This document shows, piece by piece, positions 8,003 to 16,441 of a DNA stretch of 30,473 nucleotides. Numbering within the stretch: position 1 is the stretch's first letter; each line of letters starts with the position of its first letter. The notes beneath the pieces were generated by a model, which ran no database searches, was not told the DNA's origin, and saw only the letters and a list, made by a program, of their open reading frames with translations. Origin of the DNA: a virus; the IMG/VR virus record IMGVR_UViG_3300020214_001095, positions 1 to 30,473 of that record, one strand, 5' to 3'. Both the position numbers and the translations under genes were made by a program.

Positions 8003-9558
8003 AAATAGTTGATATAGGTGTATGTTTAGACAACAATGACCCTAAAGGTTTAGGACGTATTCGTGTTGTTGATTATGATGATTACATTGGGGGTAAATCG
8101 AATATAAAAGAAGGTATTCAAAATTGGAGTAAAGATGACCCATTTGTAGCATCTCCATTTTTACCCAATAATATAAATTTTATACCTGAAAATAAACAAG
8201 CGGTTAAAATCATTAGATACGATACCGAAAAAACAACAGTAAACCAAGAATACATTGCAGGTCCGTTTTCAACAAGATATGATTTTAACTCACAAGAATT
8301 TAATACACAAATATCTCAAACATCTTATGGTGTTTCTGTTGAGGATAAGGTAGATATTATAAAAAATGAAGAAGGAACTCTTCCCGAGAATTGTAAAAAC
8401 GCCTTATCGAAATATAGAGACTATTCTGTAGGTGGAAAGTATGGTTCTGATGCTTTATTTACACAAGACGGATTAGTTTTAAGAGGTGGTAAGTTAATTC
8501 AAAAGGAGGTTGCTAGTAATCAAAACAGAGAACTTCTAACAAAAGGATTCCCAATAGTTTCTGATAAGGTTGCTAAATTACATTTAAAAAAATTCGGACC
8601 TAAACAATTTATATCAGAAGAAATAAAAACGGAAAATGTAACAGAGAATTCAAATTTAAAGTTCATAATTGAGTATGATGTTGACAACCTGACAAACCCA
8701 ACTTATGTAAATTTTTATTTATATCAAATAAAACCTAATGTAACTGAAAAATATAATTCAAGTAATTTTACGGAGTCGACGCAAATATTAGCGGGAGAAT
8801 CTGTTTTTCTATCTGAATCCGGTAACACTTATACGTTTAGGATTGATTTAAATTCAATTTTTTTATATAACGTAGCGTCACTAAACGAAAAAATTAAATT
8901 AATATATCAAGAAATTAGAAATAAACTAAAAACAATACAAAGTAATGGATTCGAGGATATTGTTCCTTTTAAAATACTCACAGATTTAATAGTAACTCAA
9001 TCAGATTCAAACATATATCCTTTTTTCTTTAGACCGACAAATGAGTTTGAAAACAGGTCAACAACAAGTACTGAAAAAAATAACAGATTAACTCTGTTTA
9101 ATAACATAAAAATACCCGGGTCTACTTCAAAATCAAGTTTAGTTTATAATAGAGATAAGGTTACACCAAACACGAAGACAGTTGAAAAAGTCATAAAAGT
9201 TTTAAAAACGGATTCTACGTCTTTTGAACAAACTTTTGGAAACGTGACCGCCGATAAAATTTACTTACTTTCTACGGACACAAATTTTACGGATAAAAAA
9301 ATTGATTTTCCTGTTTTAAACACTTATGAATATGACCAATCTGACTATATTGAAAAGATAGAACCAAATACATATTCTTTAGTGAGAGGTGAAATATTAT
9401 TAGATTTTATTGATGCTCTTTACACCGTTTTAACTAGTCACGTACACAATATCAATAAAGAGTATGTTAAGAATGGATACTCCCCTCACGCAAAATTGGA
9501 AATACTGTATAAAAAATTAAGGGACGAGTTGATAAATAAATCTATTAAAATCAACTAA
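7999..9558 (+). CDS. Baseplate protein with gp5/VgrG-like OB-fold N-terminus
   Basis: The first 80 residues (IGVCLDNNDPKGLGRIRVVD, 6-25, then DPFVASPFLP and KIIRYD) match the gp5/gpV-type OB-fold signature, in which a DPxxLGRVRVR strand pair is followed by a Pro-rich loop. T4 gp5 is the central baseplate hub and cell-puncturing protein. No lysozyme domain is seen; residues 130-450 are beta-rich and unrecognised. The C-terminal segment (LDFIDALYTVLTSHVHN) resembles the end of spike proteins where a HxH pair can sit at the tip, but here it is followed by a helical tail. I infer a baseplate hub or spike component. Confidence 0.65.
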   Translation: MKIVDIGVCLDNNDPKGLGRIRVVDYDDYIGGKSNIKEGIQNWSKDDPFVASPFLPNNINFIPENKQAVKIIRYDTEKTTVNQEYIAGPFSTRYDFNSQEFNTQISQTSYGVSVEDKVDIIKNEEGTLPENCKNALSKYRDYSVGGKYGSDALFTQDGLVLRGGKLIQKEVASNQNRELLTKGFPIVSDKVAKLHLKKFGPKQFISEEIKTENVTENSNLKFIIEYDVDNLTNPTYVNFYLYQIKPNVTEKYNSSNFTESTQILAGESVFLSESGNTYTFRIDLNSIFLYNVASLNEKIKLIYQEIRNKLKTIQSNGFEDIVPFKILTDLIVTQSDSNIYPFFFRPTNEFENRSTTSTEKNNRLTLFNNIKIPGSTSKSSLVYNRDKVTPNTKTVEKVIKVLKTDSTSFEQTFGNVTADKIYLLSTDTNFTDKKIDFPVLNTYEYDQSDYIEKIEPNTYSLVRGEILLDFIDALYTVLTSHVHNINKEYVKNGYSPHAKLEILYKKLRDELINKSIKIN

Positions 9559-9563
9559 AACGA

Positions 9564-9571
9564 TATTTATA
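9564..9571 (+). promoter_or_regulatory. TATTTATA element before the 9583 gene
   Basis: Exact TATTTATA, ending 11 bases before the ATG in the 24-base gap after the baseplate gene. It belongs to the recurrent set. Confidence 0.4.
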
Positions 9572-9582
9572 CTATAAAGGGA

Positions 9583-10956
9583 ATGTCGTACTATCGCTCA
9601 TATTTTTCTAAAAACAATACTATCATCGAAGACAGTAGAGTTAACACCGCAAAAAATCCAACAACTGAGATTTATTATGGGGACGGATATTCGAGATTCA
9701 TATTTAAAGTTGATTTTACAGATTTACAATCAAAAATTGACAGTGGTGATTTAGTTATAACCACAGGAACAACTCACTACTTGAAAATGACTAATACGGT
9801 CATTGGTGACGCTAAATTAGTTGGAGACAGTAAGTCCAATGGTAAAGACCGAGCAACATCATTCGATTTAATATTATTTTCAATACCACAATCATGGGAT
9901 GAAGGTGTTGGATATGATTATGAATTTACCACTTATGATGACAGTTCAGGTAACAAAATATATGACACACGAGCTTCTAATTGGTACGATAGAACTACAA
10001 CATCGGGATGGACTCATCCAGGTGTGTATACAGGTGCGACCGTAATAAGTACAATACACTTTGACAATGGTAATGAAAATATCAATGTTAACATTACAAA
10101 TTATGTAAATGGTATATTACTATCAGGTAACACTGACCATGGATTAGGGTTGGCTTTCACATCAGCATTTGAATCCATAACTACGGGTGAAACACAACAA
10201 TCGGTATCGTTTTTCTCAAAATACACTCAAACATTCTTTGAGCCATTTGTTGAGACGACTTTGTACGATAGAATATATGATAACAGACATAATTTTATTG
10301 AAAAGAGATATAATAATCTTTATCTATATGTAACGAAAGGTTCTAATTTCTATGATTTAGAAAGTAACCCCACTGTTGATATACTTAATTCAAGTAGTGT
10401 TGCTATTTCTGGATTAACAGGTCTTACAACAACAAAAATTAGAAAAGGTGTCTACAAAGTGAGATTCGGTTTAACAGGACAACTATGTGATGGTAAAAGA
10501 TTTTTCTATGATAGATGGAAAAATCTAACACTTGATGGTGTGTCTATAGGTAACGCCACTCAAAAGTTTGTACCAAAACCGTATACATCGGGGTATAGTG
10601 TTGGTTCAAACCCAACCGAGACTCAAAACTATAAAATTCAATTTTCAGGAATAAAACAGAATGAAAAAATAATTAGGGGTGAATTAAAAAAGATTGTACT
10701 TTATTTGAAATCAATTGAACAATCAAGAACAATATTATTTGACGATGTTTATTATAGAATTTTCATAAAAGAAGGAAAAACAAATGTAATTGTTTACGAT
10801 TGGACTAATGTAGATGTTACAAATGAGAATTCTTTTTATTTAGATACATCGTTTATGATTCCAAGGGAGTATTTTATGGAATTTAAAGCTAAAACATATA
10901 CTGAGGAAATATTTTACAACGACTATGTCAAGTTTGAAATATTATCAGAAATTTAA
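9583..10956 (+). CDS. Virion structural protein, DNRLRE-like N-terminus
   Basis: A 457-residue protein rich in Thr, Asn, Tyr and Gly with beta-sheet character throughout, as in tail fibres and baseplate-attached proteins. The N-terminal 60 residues (NTIIEDSRVNTAKNPTTEIY followed by SRFIFKVDFTDL) resemble the start of DNRLRE-type beta-sandwich domains, where an SRxLxKFDL strand follows a polar loop. Later segments (about 240-450) repeat beta-sandwich-like strands. It has no enzyme motif. It follows the OB-fold baseplate gene after a short AT-rich gap and precedes the modular head-protein genes. Structural role is inferred; the precise part is unknown. Confidence 0.65.
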   Translation: MSYYRSYFSKNNTIIEDSRVNTAKNPTTEIYYGDGYSRFIFKVDFTDLQSKIDSGDLVITTGTTHYLKMTNTVIGDAKLVGDSKSNGKDRATSFDLILFSIPQSWDEGVGYDYEFTTYDDSSGNKIYDTRASNWYDRTTTSGWTHPGVYTGATVISTIHFDNGNENINVNITNYVNGILLSGNTDHGLGLAFTSAFESITTGETQQSVSFFSKYTQTFFEPFVETTLYDRIYDNRHNFIEKRYNNLYLYVTKGSNFYDLESNPTVDILNSSSVAISGLTGLTTTKIRKGVYKVRFGLTGQLCDGKRFFYDRWKNLTLDGVSIGNATQKFVPKPYTSGYSVGSNPTETQNYKIQFSGIKQNEKIIRGELKKIVLYLKSIEQSRTILFDDVYYRIFIKEGKTNVIVYDWTNVDVTNENSFYLDTSFMIPREYFMEFKAKTYTEEIFYNDYVKFEILSEI

Positions 10957-10958
10957 AA

Positions 10959-10966
10959 TATTTATT
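10959..10966 (+). promoter_or_regulatory. TATTTATT element before the 10970 gene
   Basis: One-base variant of the TATTTATA element, 3 bases before the ATG at 10970. It supports that ATG over the upstream in-frame ATG at 10925, which lies inside the previous gene. Confidence 0.35.
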
Positions 10967-10969
10967 ATT

Positions 10970-11401
10970 ATGGATAACTTAGAAGGAATTATTAAAAATC
11001 AACTTGACAATTACAAGAATGAAAATATAACTGAAAACTACATGTTTTTCAGTAATCTTAAACAACTTCACAGACAATGTCAAATGTTGTTACAATTAGA
11101 CCCATCTATCGTTGAAGACATTTTACAAAATGGTCATGATTGGGCTGATGACCATGTTGCTGTCGCTAAAGAAAATGTTGACCAAGTTTTTGATTTTATG
11201 ATGAATATAACGAAAGAATCATTAAACGAGGCCAAATCAAATAAACTTTGTGCACGAGGAAAATCAGCAGCAAAATCAAAATTTAAAGTCTATCCAAGCG
11301 CGTACGCTAATGGATATGCGATTCAAGTTTGTAAAGGTAAAATAAAAGGTTTAGATGGGGTAAGAAAGTGCTCGGGGTCATATTGCTCGGGTAAAAAATA
11401 A
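10970..11401 (+). CDS. DUF5872-type protein with a prohead-protease-like site
   Basis: A 143-residue, two-part protein. Residues 1-82 form a helical domain (LKQLHRQCQMLLQLDPSIVE, NGHDWADDHVAVAKENVDQV) that I have seen in other T4-like marine phage proteins. Residues 93-138 form a small basic Cys domain (LCARGKSAAKSKFKVYPSAY, ANGYAIQVCKGKI) that I recognise as DUF5872, also known from giant viruses. Between them is SLNE|A (84-88), which fits the T4 gp21 consensus (L/I)xE|(A/G). I infer a head-internal protein that releases the basic domain on cleavage. An upstream in-frame ATG at 10925 lies inside the previous gene, so I start at 10970. The stop overlaps the next ATG by one base. Confidence 0.75.
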   Translation: MDNLEGIIKNQLDNYKNENITENYMFFSNLKQLHRQCQMLLQLDPSIVEDILQNGHDWADDHVAVAKENVDQVFDFMMNITKESLNEAKSNKLCARGKSAAKSKFKVYPSAYANGYAIQVCKGKIKGLDGVRKCSGSYCSGKK

Positions 11402-12429
11402 TGGATAAAAAAATTGTCTGTCAATGCGGTTGGAATTGGTCTTTATATGATGGTGGAGATGACCCGTATACGTGTCATAAATGTGGTCATGATAATACAG
11501 ATAAGTACACAATGAAGATTTATATTAGTGAAGAAGATTTATCTTATGTAAATGAATCTATTGAATCTGGAGAGGTTTTAAAAGAAGACTTGGCAAGATG
11601 GTTTAAAGAAAAATGGGTTGACGTTTCTCGTAAGATTGACGGTAAACACCCCCCCTGTGGTAGAAAATCGGCTGATGGTGAAGAAGGTAGAAAGGGTTAT
11701 CCAAAATGTAGACCATCAAAAAAAGTATCAAAAGACACTCCAAAAACCGCTGGTAGTTATAGTAAAAAAGAAAAAAAATCTATGACTTCTCAAAAAAGAA
11801 GAGCAGAAAAGAAAGAACCGAAGATAGGCAAGGGTAACAAACCTACAATGACAAAATTTAATGAAAATATGGAAAATATAATTAAATTAGATACAACTAC
11901 AATTCAAAATACAATTAAACATCCAAAATTGGTTACTGAAAATATGGAAATTTCTAACGCTCTCCAATATCATATTATTTATAAAAAATCATTATTAGAA
12001 AATGTATACAAATTAGGTACTGATAATTTTTTTAAATTATTAGAAGAATGTAAAGAACTATATTTGACTGGTCACTTAGATTTATCGGATGAGGATATTA
12101 CATTCATTTATCAAAATGAATACGGCCCAATTGAAGAAACTAATTATGAAATTACAGACCTTTTAAATGAAGCCGAATATCAGGGAAGAAAGGTACAACT
12201 TGGAAAAATTATGCAGGGTGATATTAAGAAATTTAAAGTTTATGTTAAGAATGATAAAGGAAAAGTAGTAAAAGTAAATTTTGGGTTTGGTGGTAAATCT
12301 GCAAAGGGTAAAGTAATGAAAATTAAAAAGAATAATCCCGAAAGAAGAAAATCATTTAGAGCTAGACACAATTGTGATAATCCAGGTCCACGTTGGAAAC
12401 CAAGATATTGGGCTTGTAGAACTTGGTAA
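11401..12429 (+). CDS. Modular Zn-ribbon/basic-domain protein, probable internal head protein
   Basis: 342 residues with at least three parts. (1) A zinc-ribbon-like module, CQC (7-9) and CHKC (25-28). (2) Residues 66-140, a basic module (WFKEKWVDVSRKIDGKHPPC, then GYPKCRPSKK and a Lys/Arg-rich tail) of a type shared by giant viruses and large phages. (3) A C-terminal module 258-342 (KKFKVYVKNDKGKVVKVNFG, then SFRARHNCDNPGPRWKPRYW) that I remember at the C-termini of marine phage head proteins. LLNE|A (254-258) sits exactly at the border of module 3 and fits the gp21 cleavage rule. I infer that protease processing frees a basic peptide inside the capsid. Its stop directly abuts the stop of the opposing dCMP deaminase gene. 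Confidence 0.75.
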   Translation: MDKKIVCQCGWNWSLYDGGDDPYTCHKCGHDNTDKYTMKIYISEEDLSYVNESIESGEVLKEDLARWFKEKWVDVSRKIDGKHPPCGRKSADGEEGRKGYPKCRPSKKVSKDTPKTAGSYSKKEKKSMTSQKRRAEKKEPKIGKGNKPTMTKFNENMENIIKLDTTTIQNTIKHPKLVTENMEISNALQYHIIYKKSLLENVYKLGTDNFFKLLEECKELYLTGHLDLSDEDITFIYQNEYGPIEETNYEITDLLNEAEYQGRKVQLGKIMQGDIKKFKVYVKNDKGKVVKVNFGFGGKSAKGKVMKIKKNNPERRKSFRARHNCDNPGPRWKPRYWACRTW

Positions 12430-12870
12430 TTAATAATAATTAACAACAACCCCACATTCAAGGAGGAGTTGGAGGGATTTCTTTTGAGATTCATCCCACT
12501 TCTCCTTATTTTTTGTGGTACATACCTCTTTACAGTAAACAGTTTTAATTCCACTATTTACTATACCTCTAGCACAGTCCATACATGGTAATCCCGACGT
12601 AAGATATATTGTGGAACCTTTTAATGGTGTTCCTACACGAGCGGCGTTATAAATTGCATTACGTTCCGCATGTTCAAACCAGAAGTATTTTTCAGGTCTT
12701 TCCTGACGTTCTAATTTAGAATCGTCCATTCCCCTTGGGAAAGAATTATAACCCGTAGAAAGTACCTCATTGTCACCCCCAACGATTACCGCACCTATCT
12801 GTGTGAATTGGTCTTTTGATTTAAGTTTTACTTGTTCCGCTAATCCTAAAAAATATTCCGTCCAATTCAT
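12430..12870 (-). CDS. Deoxycytidylate (dCMP) deaminase
   Basis: Converts dCMP to dUMP, feeding dTMP synthesis, as T4 Cd does. The zinc site is typical of the cytidine/deoxycytidylate deaminase family: HAE (67-69) with catalytic Glu69, and PCMDC (95-99) with Cys96 and Cys99. The sequence TQIGAVIVGGDNEVLSTGYN (23-42) is the usual first strand-loop-strand, and 146 residues is normal for the family. The start overlaps the stop of the SAP-like gene by 4 bases, so it is the second gene of a two-gene operon. The 3' end abuts the convergent plus-strand gene with no spacer and no terminator. Confidence 0.95.
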   Translation of the reverse strand: MNWTEYFLGLAEQVKLKSKDQFTQIGAVIVGGDNEVLSTGYNSFPRGMDDSKLERQERPEKYFWFEHAERNAIYNAARVGTPLKGSTIYLTSGLPCMDCARGIVNSGIKTVYCKEVCTTKNKEKWDESQKKSLQLLLECGVVVNYY

Positions 12871-13220
12871 ATTAATTTTTGGTTTGAAATAAAATGTACT
12901 CTATTATTGTAATATAATCTAAGATTTTCGGCAAGACCTTTTTCCATTAATTTACTCATCTCTCTACAATTGTCCGAATCACTAATATCAATACCGACTA
13001 TGAATCTACCATCATATTGTTTTTGATAAGTAATTGGTCGAATATATTTTCCTTGGTCTTCCATCTTAAGATATTTCACCATTTCATCTTTAGTCTGTTT
13101 ACACTCAATATTCCTACTTTCTATCAAACCTTTTAATACGTCTAATCTTAATTTCTCATAATCAAAGGGTTCGTCGGACATAATTGCTTTTTGTATATTT
13201 TTTTTTGATATTTTACCCAT
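12867..13220 (-). CDS. SAP-like (helix-extended loop-helix) domain protein
   Basis: A 117-residue protein. Residues 22-54 (EKLRLDVLKGLIESRNIECK, QTKDEMVKYLK) match the SAP/HeH pattern, with a first helix, a loop, then a (T/G)KxE(L/M)xxxL helix; SAP domains often bind DNA. The remaining 60 residues (GRFIVGIDISDSDNCREMSK, then LRLYYNNRVHFI) look like a small alpha/beta unit I do not recognise. It is the first gene of an operon with dCMP deaminase. A host-type box (13225-13232) lies only 4 bases before the ATG, so the transcript may be nearly leaderless. Confidence 0.7.
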   Translation of the reverse strand: MGKISKKNIQKAIMSDEPFDYEKLRLDVLKGLIESRNIECKQTKDEMVKYLKMEDQGKYIRPITYQKQYDGRFIVGIDISDSDNCREMSKLMEKGLAENLRLYYNNRVHFISNQKLI

Positions 13221-13224
13221 ATTA

Positions 13225-13232
13225 CAAATATA
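13225..13232 (-). promoter_or_regulatory. TAnnTTTG-type promoter box for the SAP-like gene and dCMP deaminase
   Basis: On the minus strand this reads TATATTTG, an exact match to the Bacteroidota -7 box TAnnTTTG. The -33 region 19-20 bases upstream is only TTTT/CTTT. It sits between the gp23 terminator and the ATG at 13220, where a new promoter is needed. Confidence 0.5.
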
Positions 13233-13245
13233 CTGAAAAATTGTA

Positions 13246-13276
13246 CAATAAAAAAGGGGGACTAATGTCCCCCTTT
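13246..13276 (-). terminator. Intrinsic terminator after gp23
   Basis: A perfect 10-base-pair stem (AAAGGGGGAC at 13253-13262 with its complement at 13267-13276) and a 4-base loop. On the minus strand it is followed by a run of seven Ts. It lies 20 bases after the gp23 stop and ends the head-gene transcript. Confidence 0.92.
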
Positions 13277-13296
13277 CTATTATGAGATAGTTATGA

Positions 13297-15060
13297 TTAT
13301 CTCAAGGTGTCAAGACTAAATGTAGACAAACCACTTACGTTTACCACACCAAAATAACGGTTGTTAACCATTTTCTTAGCGTATCTGGTCATAATACCTT
13401 TGATTGGTGTAAAGTTGAATGGATTGTACATTGTAGGTGTTAATTGTAATGGAACGTATGGTGCGTAAATATAACCAGCGTCCAACAATGATTTACCTTT
13501 GTGACCGATAACAACCTTACCAGCTGGTAAGTATGGGTCACGGTACACTTGATAACGACCTGCTAAAGAACCGATTTTCTCGATACCCATGTTATATTGG
13601 TCTTGCTCAGGAGCCGCGTTTGAAACGTGGAAGTATTCCAAGTCGTCAAATACTGCAGATACCTCAGAAGATACAACAATCCAGTTAGCCCCACCTCTTA
13701 AGGTAGTTTTATGGATTTGAGCTGAGATTTGGTTAATTTTGGTAACCAATGTTTGGTTCCAGTCTTTTTGAGTGTAACCAGCGAATGATGAACCATCGTT
13801 ACCGTATCTCCATTCGTTGTAGTCCCACTTAGATGTCCAAGCGGCACCTTTACGAATGTCACGAAGGATTTCACGGTCGATTTCTGCTGCGATTTGCTCA
13901 GACAATAAAGCTGTCAATTCAGCTTCAGCATCGATGTTGTGGAATGCACTTACGTCTTGTGCTAATTCAGGAGACCAGCTAGCTCTCAATTTTCTTTCAG
14001 TTACAGAAACTGTTACTGACTCAAGGTCGAAAGATACTTCACCGATTTCTTCTTCGAATTCTAATGAACTATATTCTCTCCAACTTACCTTAATGTCACT
14101 CGCCGCTAATGATGAACCAGCAACTGTGTAATCTGTAAAACCTGTTGTTACACCGTTGTACTTTTGTAAGTCGATAGATAAGTAAATAACTCCATCAGCG
14201 TCACAAACGTTTGTGAATTTACCTGTTCTACCACTGTCTTTAGAACCGTACTCTACAATGCCTTTACCGTATTTTTGAGTTACTACGCTGAAAGGAATAT
14301 TAGCGGCTGCAGTAGCACCTAAGTGAGTATATAACGAACTATCAAGACCTGATAAAGTGTAAACAGTTAATGATGCTAAGAACTCTTCAGTATCCATGAC
14401 ATGACCATTAGGGCCGGAAAGTTTACTAGCACCTTCGTAAGTTGTAAAACCTGAAATTTTAGCAATTACACTTGATACTGTGTTACCTGTAGCAATAGCC
14501 GCTTGAGTTGAAGCTACGCCGTTACTAAATGTAACAAATTCAATTGTTGAGCCAGTAATTGTTGCAAAAGTACCTTTTGAGTAGTCAAACAAACCAGAAT
14601 CAACTGAATCACTCGCTTCGTAGAAACGGTCATACAAGTTGTTACCAGTGTAACCAACGGCTGGGTCGGTATCGGTTGTGTTTGGGAAACCGAATGGTTG
14701 ACGGTGTGCGTTTGCCGATGTTCTATCTTGAATTTTAGGTACAAAGTAGAACAATTTACCGATAGGTAAGTTCATTGCTTGTACGGATACGATGTCGTTC
14801 GCTAACAATTTAGAGAAAACACGACGGATAATAGGGAATACTACAGTTTCAAATGAACCTGAAGCATCGGCTACAGCCGCTTCGTTGATTAGGTATGAAG
14901 CTTGGTTTTCATACAATTGTGCGATGTTGTCTTTTTGGTGACCGTTAAGACCCTCAAGGAATCCTAAGTCATCCCATTTTTTAATGGTATCTTCTTTGAT
15001 AACACGGAGGTGTTTTAATCCAATGTTACCAACCATACCAGATTCTAATAATGCTCCCAT
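13297..15060 (-). CDS. 23: Major capsid protein, T4 gp23 family
   Basis: Forms the hexameric shell of the head. Recognisable gp23 blocks are DIVSVQAMNLPIGKLFYF near residue 90, ERKLRASWSPELAQDVSAFH then NIDAEAELTALLSEQIAAEI near the middle, and a C-terminal PYVPLQLTPTMYNPFNFTPI block followed by KGIMTRYAKKMVNNRYFG. The N-terminal 60 residues end in LINE|A, which fits the gp21 cleavage rule and the position of the T4 cut (about residue 65), so the mature protein should begin at Ala61. At 587 residues it is longer than T4 gp23 (521); the extra length is in a Thr/Ser/Gly-rich part at about 150-320, probably a surface insertion. A strong terminator follows, as expected for a highly expressed gene. 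Confidence 0.96.
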   Translation of the reverse strand: MGALLESGMVGNIGLKHLRVIKEDTIKKWDDLGFLEGLNGHQKDNIAQLYENQASYLINEAAVADASGSFETVVFPIIRRVFSKLLANDIVSVQAMNLPIGKLFYFVPKIQDRTSANAHRQPFGFPNTTDTDPAVGYTGNNLYDRFYEASDSVDSGLFDYSKGTFATITGSTIEFVTFSNGVASTQAAIATGNTVSSVIAKISGFTTYEGASKLSGPNGHVMDTEEFLASLTVYTLSGLDSSLYTHLGATAAANIPFSVVTQKYGKGIVEYGSKDSGRTGKFTNVCDADGVIYLSIDLQKYNGVTTGFTDYTVAGSSLAASDIKVSWREYSSLEFEEEIGEVSFDLESVTVSVTERKLRASWSPELAQDVSAFHNIDAEAELTALLSEQIAAEIDREILRDIRKGAAWTSKWDYNEWRYGNDGSSFAGYTQKDWNQTLVTKINQISAQIHKTTLRGGANWIVVSSEVSAVFDDLEYFHVSNAAPEQDQYNMGIEKIGSLAGRYQVYRDPYLPAGKVVIGHKGKSLLDAGYIYAPYVPLQLTPTMYNPFNFTPIKGIMTRYAKKMVNNRYFGVVNVSGLSTFSLDTLR

Positions 15061-15087
15061 TTTAGTATTAATTTTTAATTTTTAAGT

Positions 15088-16422
15088 TTATTTTATTTTT
15101 GCCATTAAATCTTTCATTCTTCTGAATTGTGGATTCTCATATGCTTTTGATTCCGACAATACTTTTGAAGAAGAAGATGTTTGTGACGTTGTTATTTTAT
15201 CAACCACTGATTCAGTTACAGGTTTTTTTGTATCTAATTCAGTTTTTATAGAACTATATAAGTTCTTAGACTCTTTCAAGGTTGAGATTGAATCGAATCT
15301 TTTTAAGATGTTTAACTTCTCTTGTTTGGTGGTCGAGTGTTCAGTAAACAAACGGGTAGCGTAAGCCAAGTTAGCGTTGAATACAGCAACTTCATTTAAC
15401 TTTTCTTTGAATAAGACTAAAGCCTTTTTATATTCATCGTTTTGTTTTTTGAGTTTACTAACTTCTTCGTTGATTGAACCCGAACCAGCTTTATATTTTG
15501 TTTTGCCTTTAATACCGGCTCTATTCATACCACCTTTATCTCCGTGAAGATTTGATGTAGTTCTTGATGCTTCATCAACGTCACCCATCTTGGGGTCTTG
15601 GTCTTCGTCATCTTCGCACATCTTTTCGTCCTCGTACATCTTGGGGTCTATTTCATATTCGCACAACTCGTCGTCCTCGGGCATCATCATAGGGTCCATC
15701 ATGTCTTCATCAACATCATCAAGTTCGATTTCGTAAACTGTTTGTTCAGAATCATCCATCATTTCTTTCAATTCATTTGAATATTCCGACTCATAACCCA
15801 TGCCCATGTCTTCATCATCCATTTCCATGTCTTCATCATCCATTTCCATGTCTTCATCATCCATTTCCATGTCTTCATCATCCATTTCCATGTCTTCATC
15901 ATCCATTTCCATGTCTGCACCTAACTTAATGATATACTCGTCATCACCATCAGACAATTCGATGTGGTCATCATCTTTCTTAACGATTACTCCATCTTCA
16001 GGACTCATTGCTTTAAAAACTTTTAAAATTTCGTCTTCGTCAGCACCAGTCATATCAACCACATCGTCATCATCCATGTCTCCAAAGTCGTTCATGTTAT
16101 CCATGTCGCCAAAGTCGTCATCAGATGAATCTTTTGAGTCGATGTCTTTAGATAGTTCATCAGATGAGTTGTCATCATCTTCGTCTGATTTATCGTCCCC
16201 AGTGTTATCGTCAGCACCTGCTGATACATCGTCTGCGGGGTCTTCTTCAGGATTAGGTTGTTCTTTAACAACTTTTTCCTCATCTTCCATGGATTCTTTC
16301 AACAAATCGCCGATTTCTTGTTTCATAGTTGAAGCAAGTATACCTTTTGCGTTTGCCCTTACCGCCTCCTCAAGGGTCTGTACTTGAAGCAATGCTTGTT
16401 CTAGAATGGATTTTTCGCTCAT
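15088..16422 (-). CDS. 22: Prohead core scaffold, gp22-like, very acidic with tandem repeats
   Basis: Lies directly upstream of gp23 and downstream of gp21, the T4 position of the scaffold gp22. The N-terminus (1-45) and the C-terminus (about 320-444) are helical and charged, as in gp22 relatives. Between them is a long Asp/Glu/Met-rich region (about 50-290), including five tandem DMEMDDE units. Candidate gp21 sites are LLKE|S (40-44) and VLSE|S near the C-terminus, consistent with scaffold destruction during maturation. The assignment rests on synteny and composition rather than on catalytic motifs. The acidic part is unusually large, which might mimic DNA or bind the basic internal proteins. 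An open Ser-rich frame on the other strand is a composition shadow. Confidence 0.8.
   Translation of the reverse strand: MSEKSILEQALLQVQTLEEAVRANAKGILASTMKQEIGDLLKESMEDEEKVVKEQPNPEEDPADDVSAGADDNTGDDKSDEDDDNSSDELSKDIDSKDSSDDDFGDMDNMNDFGDMDDDDVVDMTGADEDEILKVFKAMSPEDGVIVKKDDDHIELSDGDDEYIIKLGADMEMDDEDMEMDDEDMEMDDEDMEMDDEDMEMDDEDMGMGYESEYSNELKEMMDDSEQTVYEIELDDVDEDMMDPMMMPEDDELCEYEIDPKMYEDEKMCEDDEDQDPKMGDVDEASRTTSNLHGDKGGMNRAGIKGKTKYKAGSGSINEEVSKLKKQNDEYKKALVLFKEKLNEVAVFNANLAYATRLFTEHSTTKQEKLNILKRFDSISTLKESKNLYSSIKTELDTKKPVTESVVDKITTSQTSSSSKVLSESKAYENPQFRRMKDLMAKIK
15805..15909 (-). repeat. Five tandem copies of a 21-base in-frame repeat within gp22
   Basis: Copies start at 15805, 15826, 15847, 15868 and 15889, with a partial sixth at 15910. 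They are identical at base level and encode a seven-residue acidic Met/Asp unit. Identity without synonymous changes implies recent expansion. Confidence 0.95.
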
Positions 16423-16441
16423 ATTATTAAATATATTTACC

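Noticed and set aside
10925-10969. Earlier ATG for the DUF5872 protein
   Set aside because: It lies inside the end of the preceding gene; the ATG at 10970 follows an AT-rich element at the usual spacing.
15805-15916. Regular 21-base repeats resembling a CRISPR array
   Set aside because: Units are contiguous without unique spacers and are in frame in a coding gene.
15800-16387. Long plus-strand open frame rich in Ser and Met
   Set aside because: It is the complement of the Asp/Glu-rich gp22 repeats; its sequence is low-complexity serine and has no independent support.
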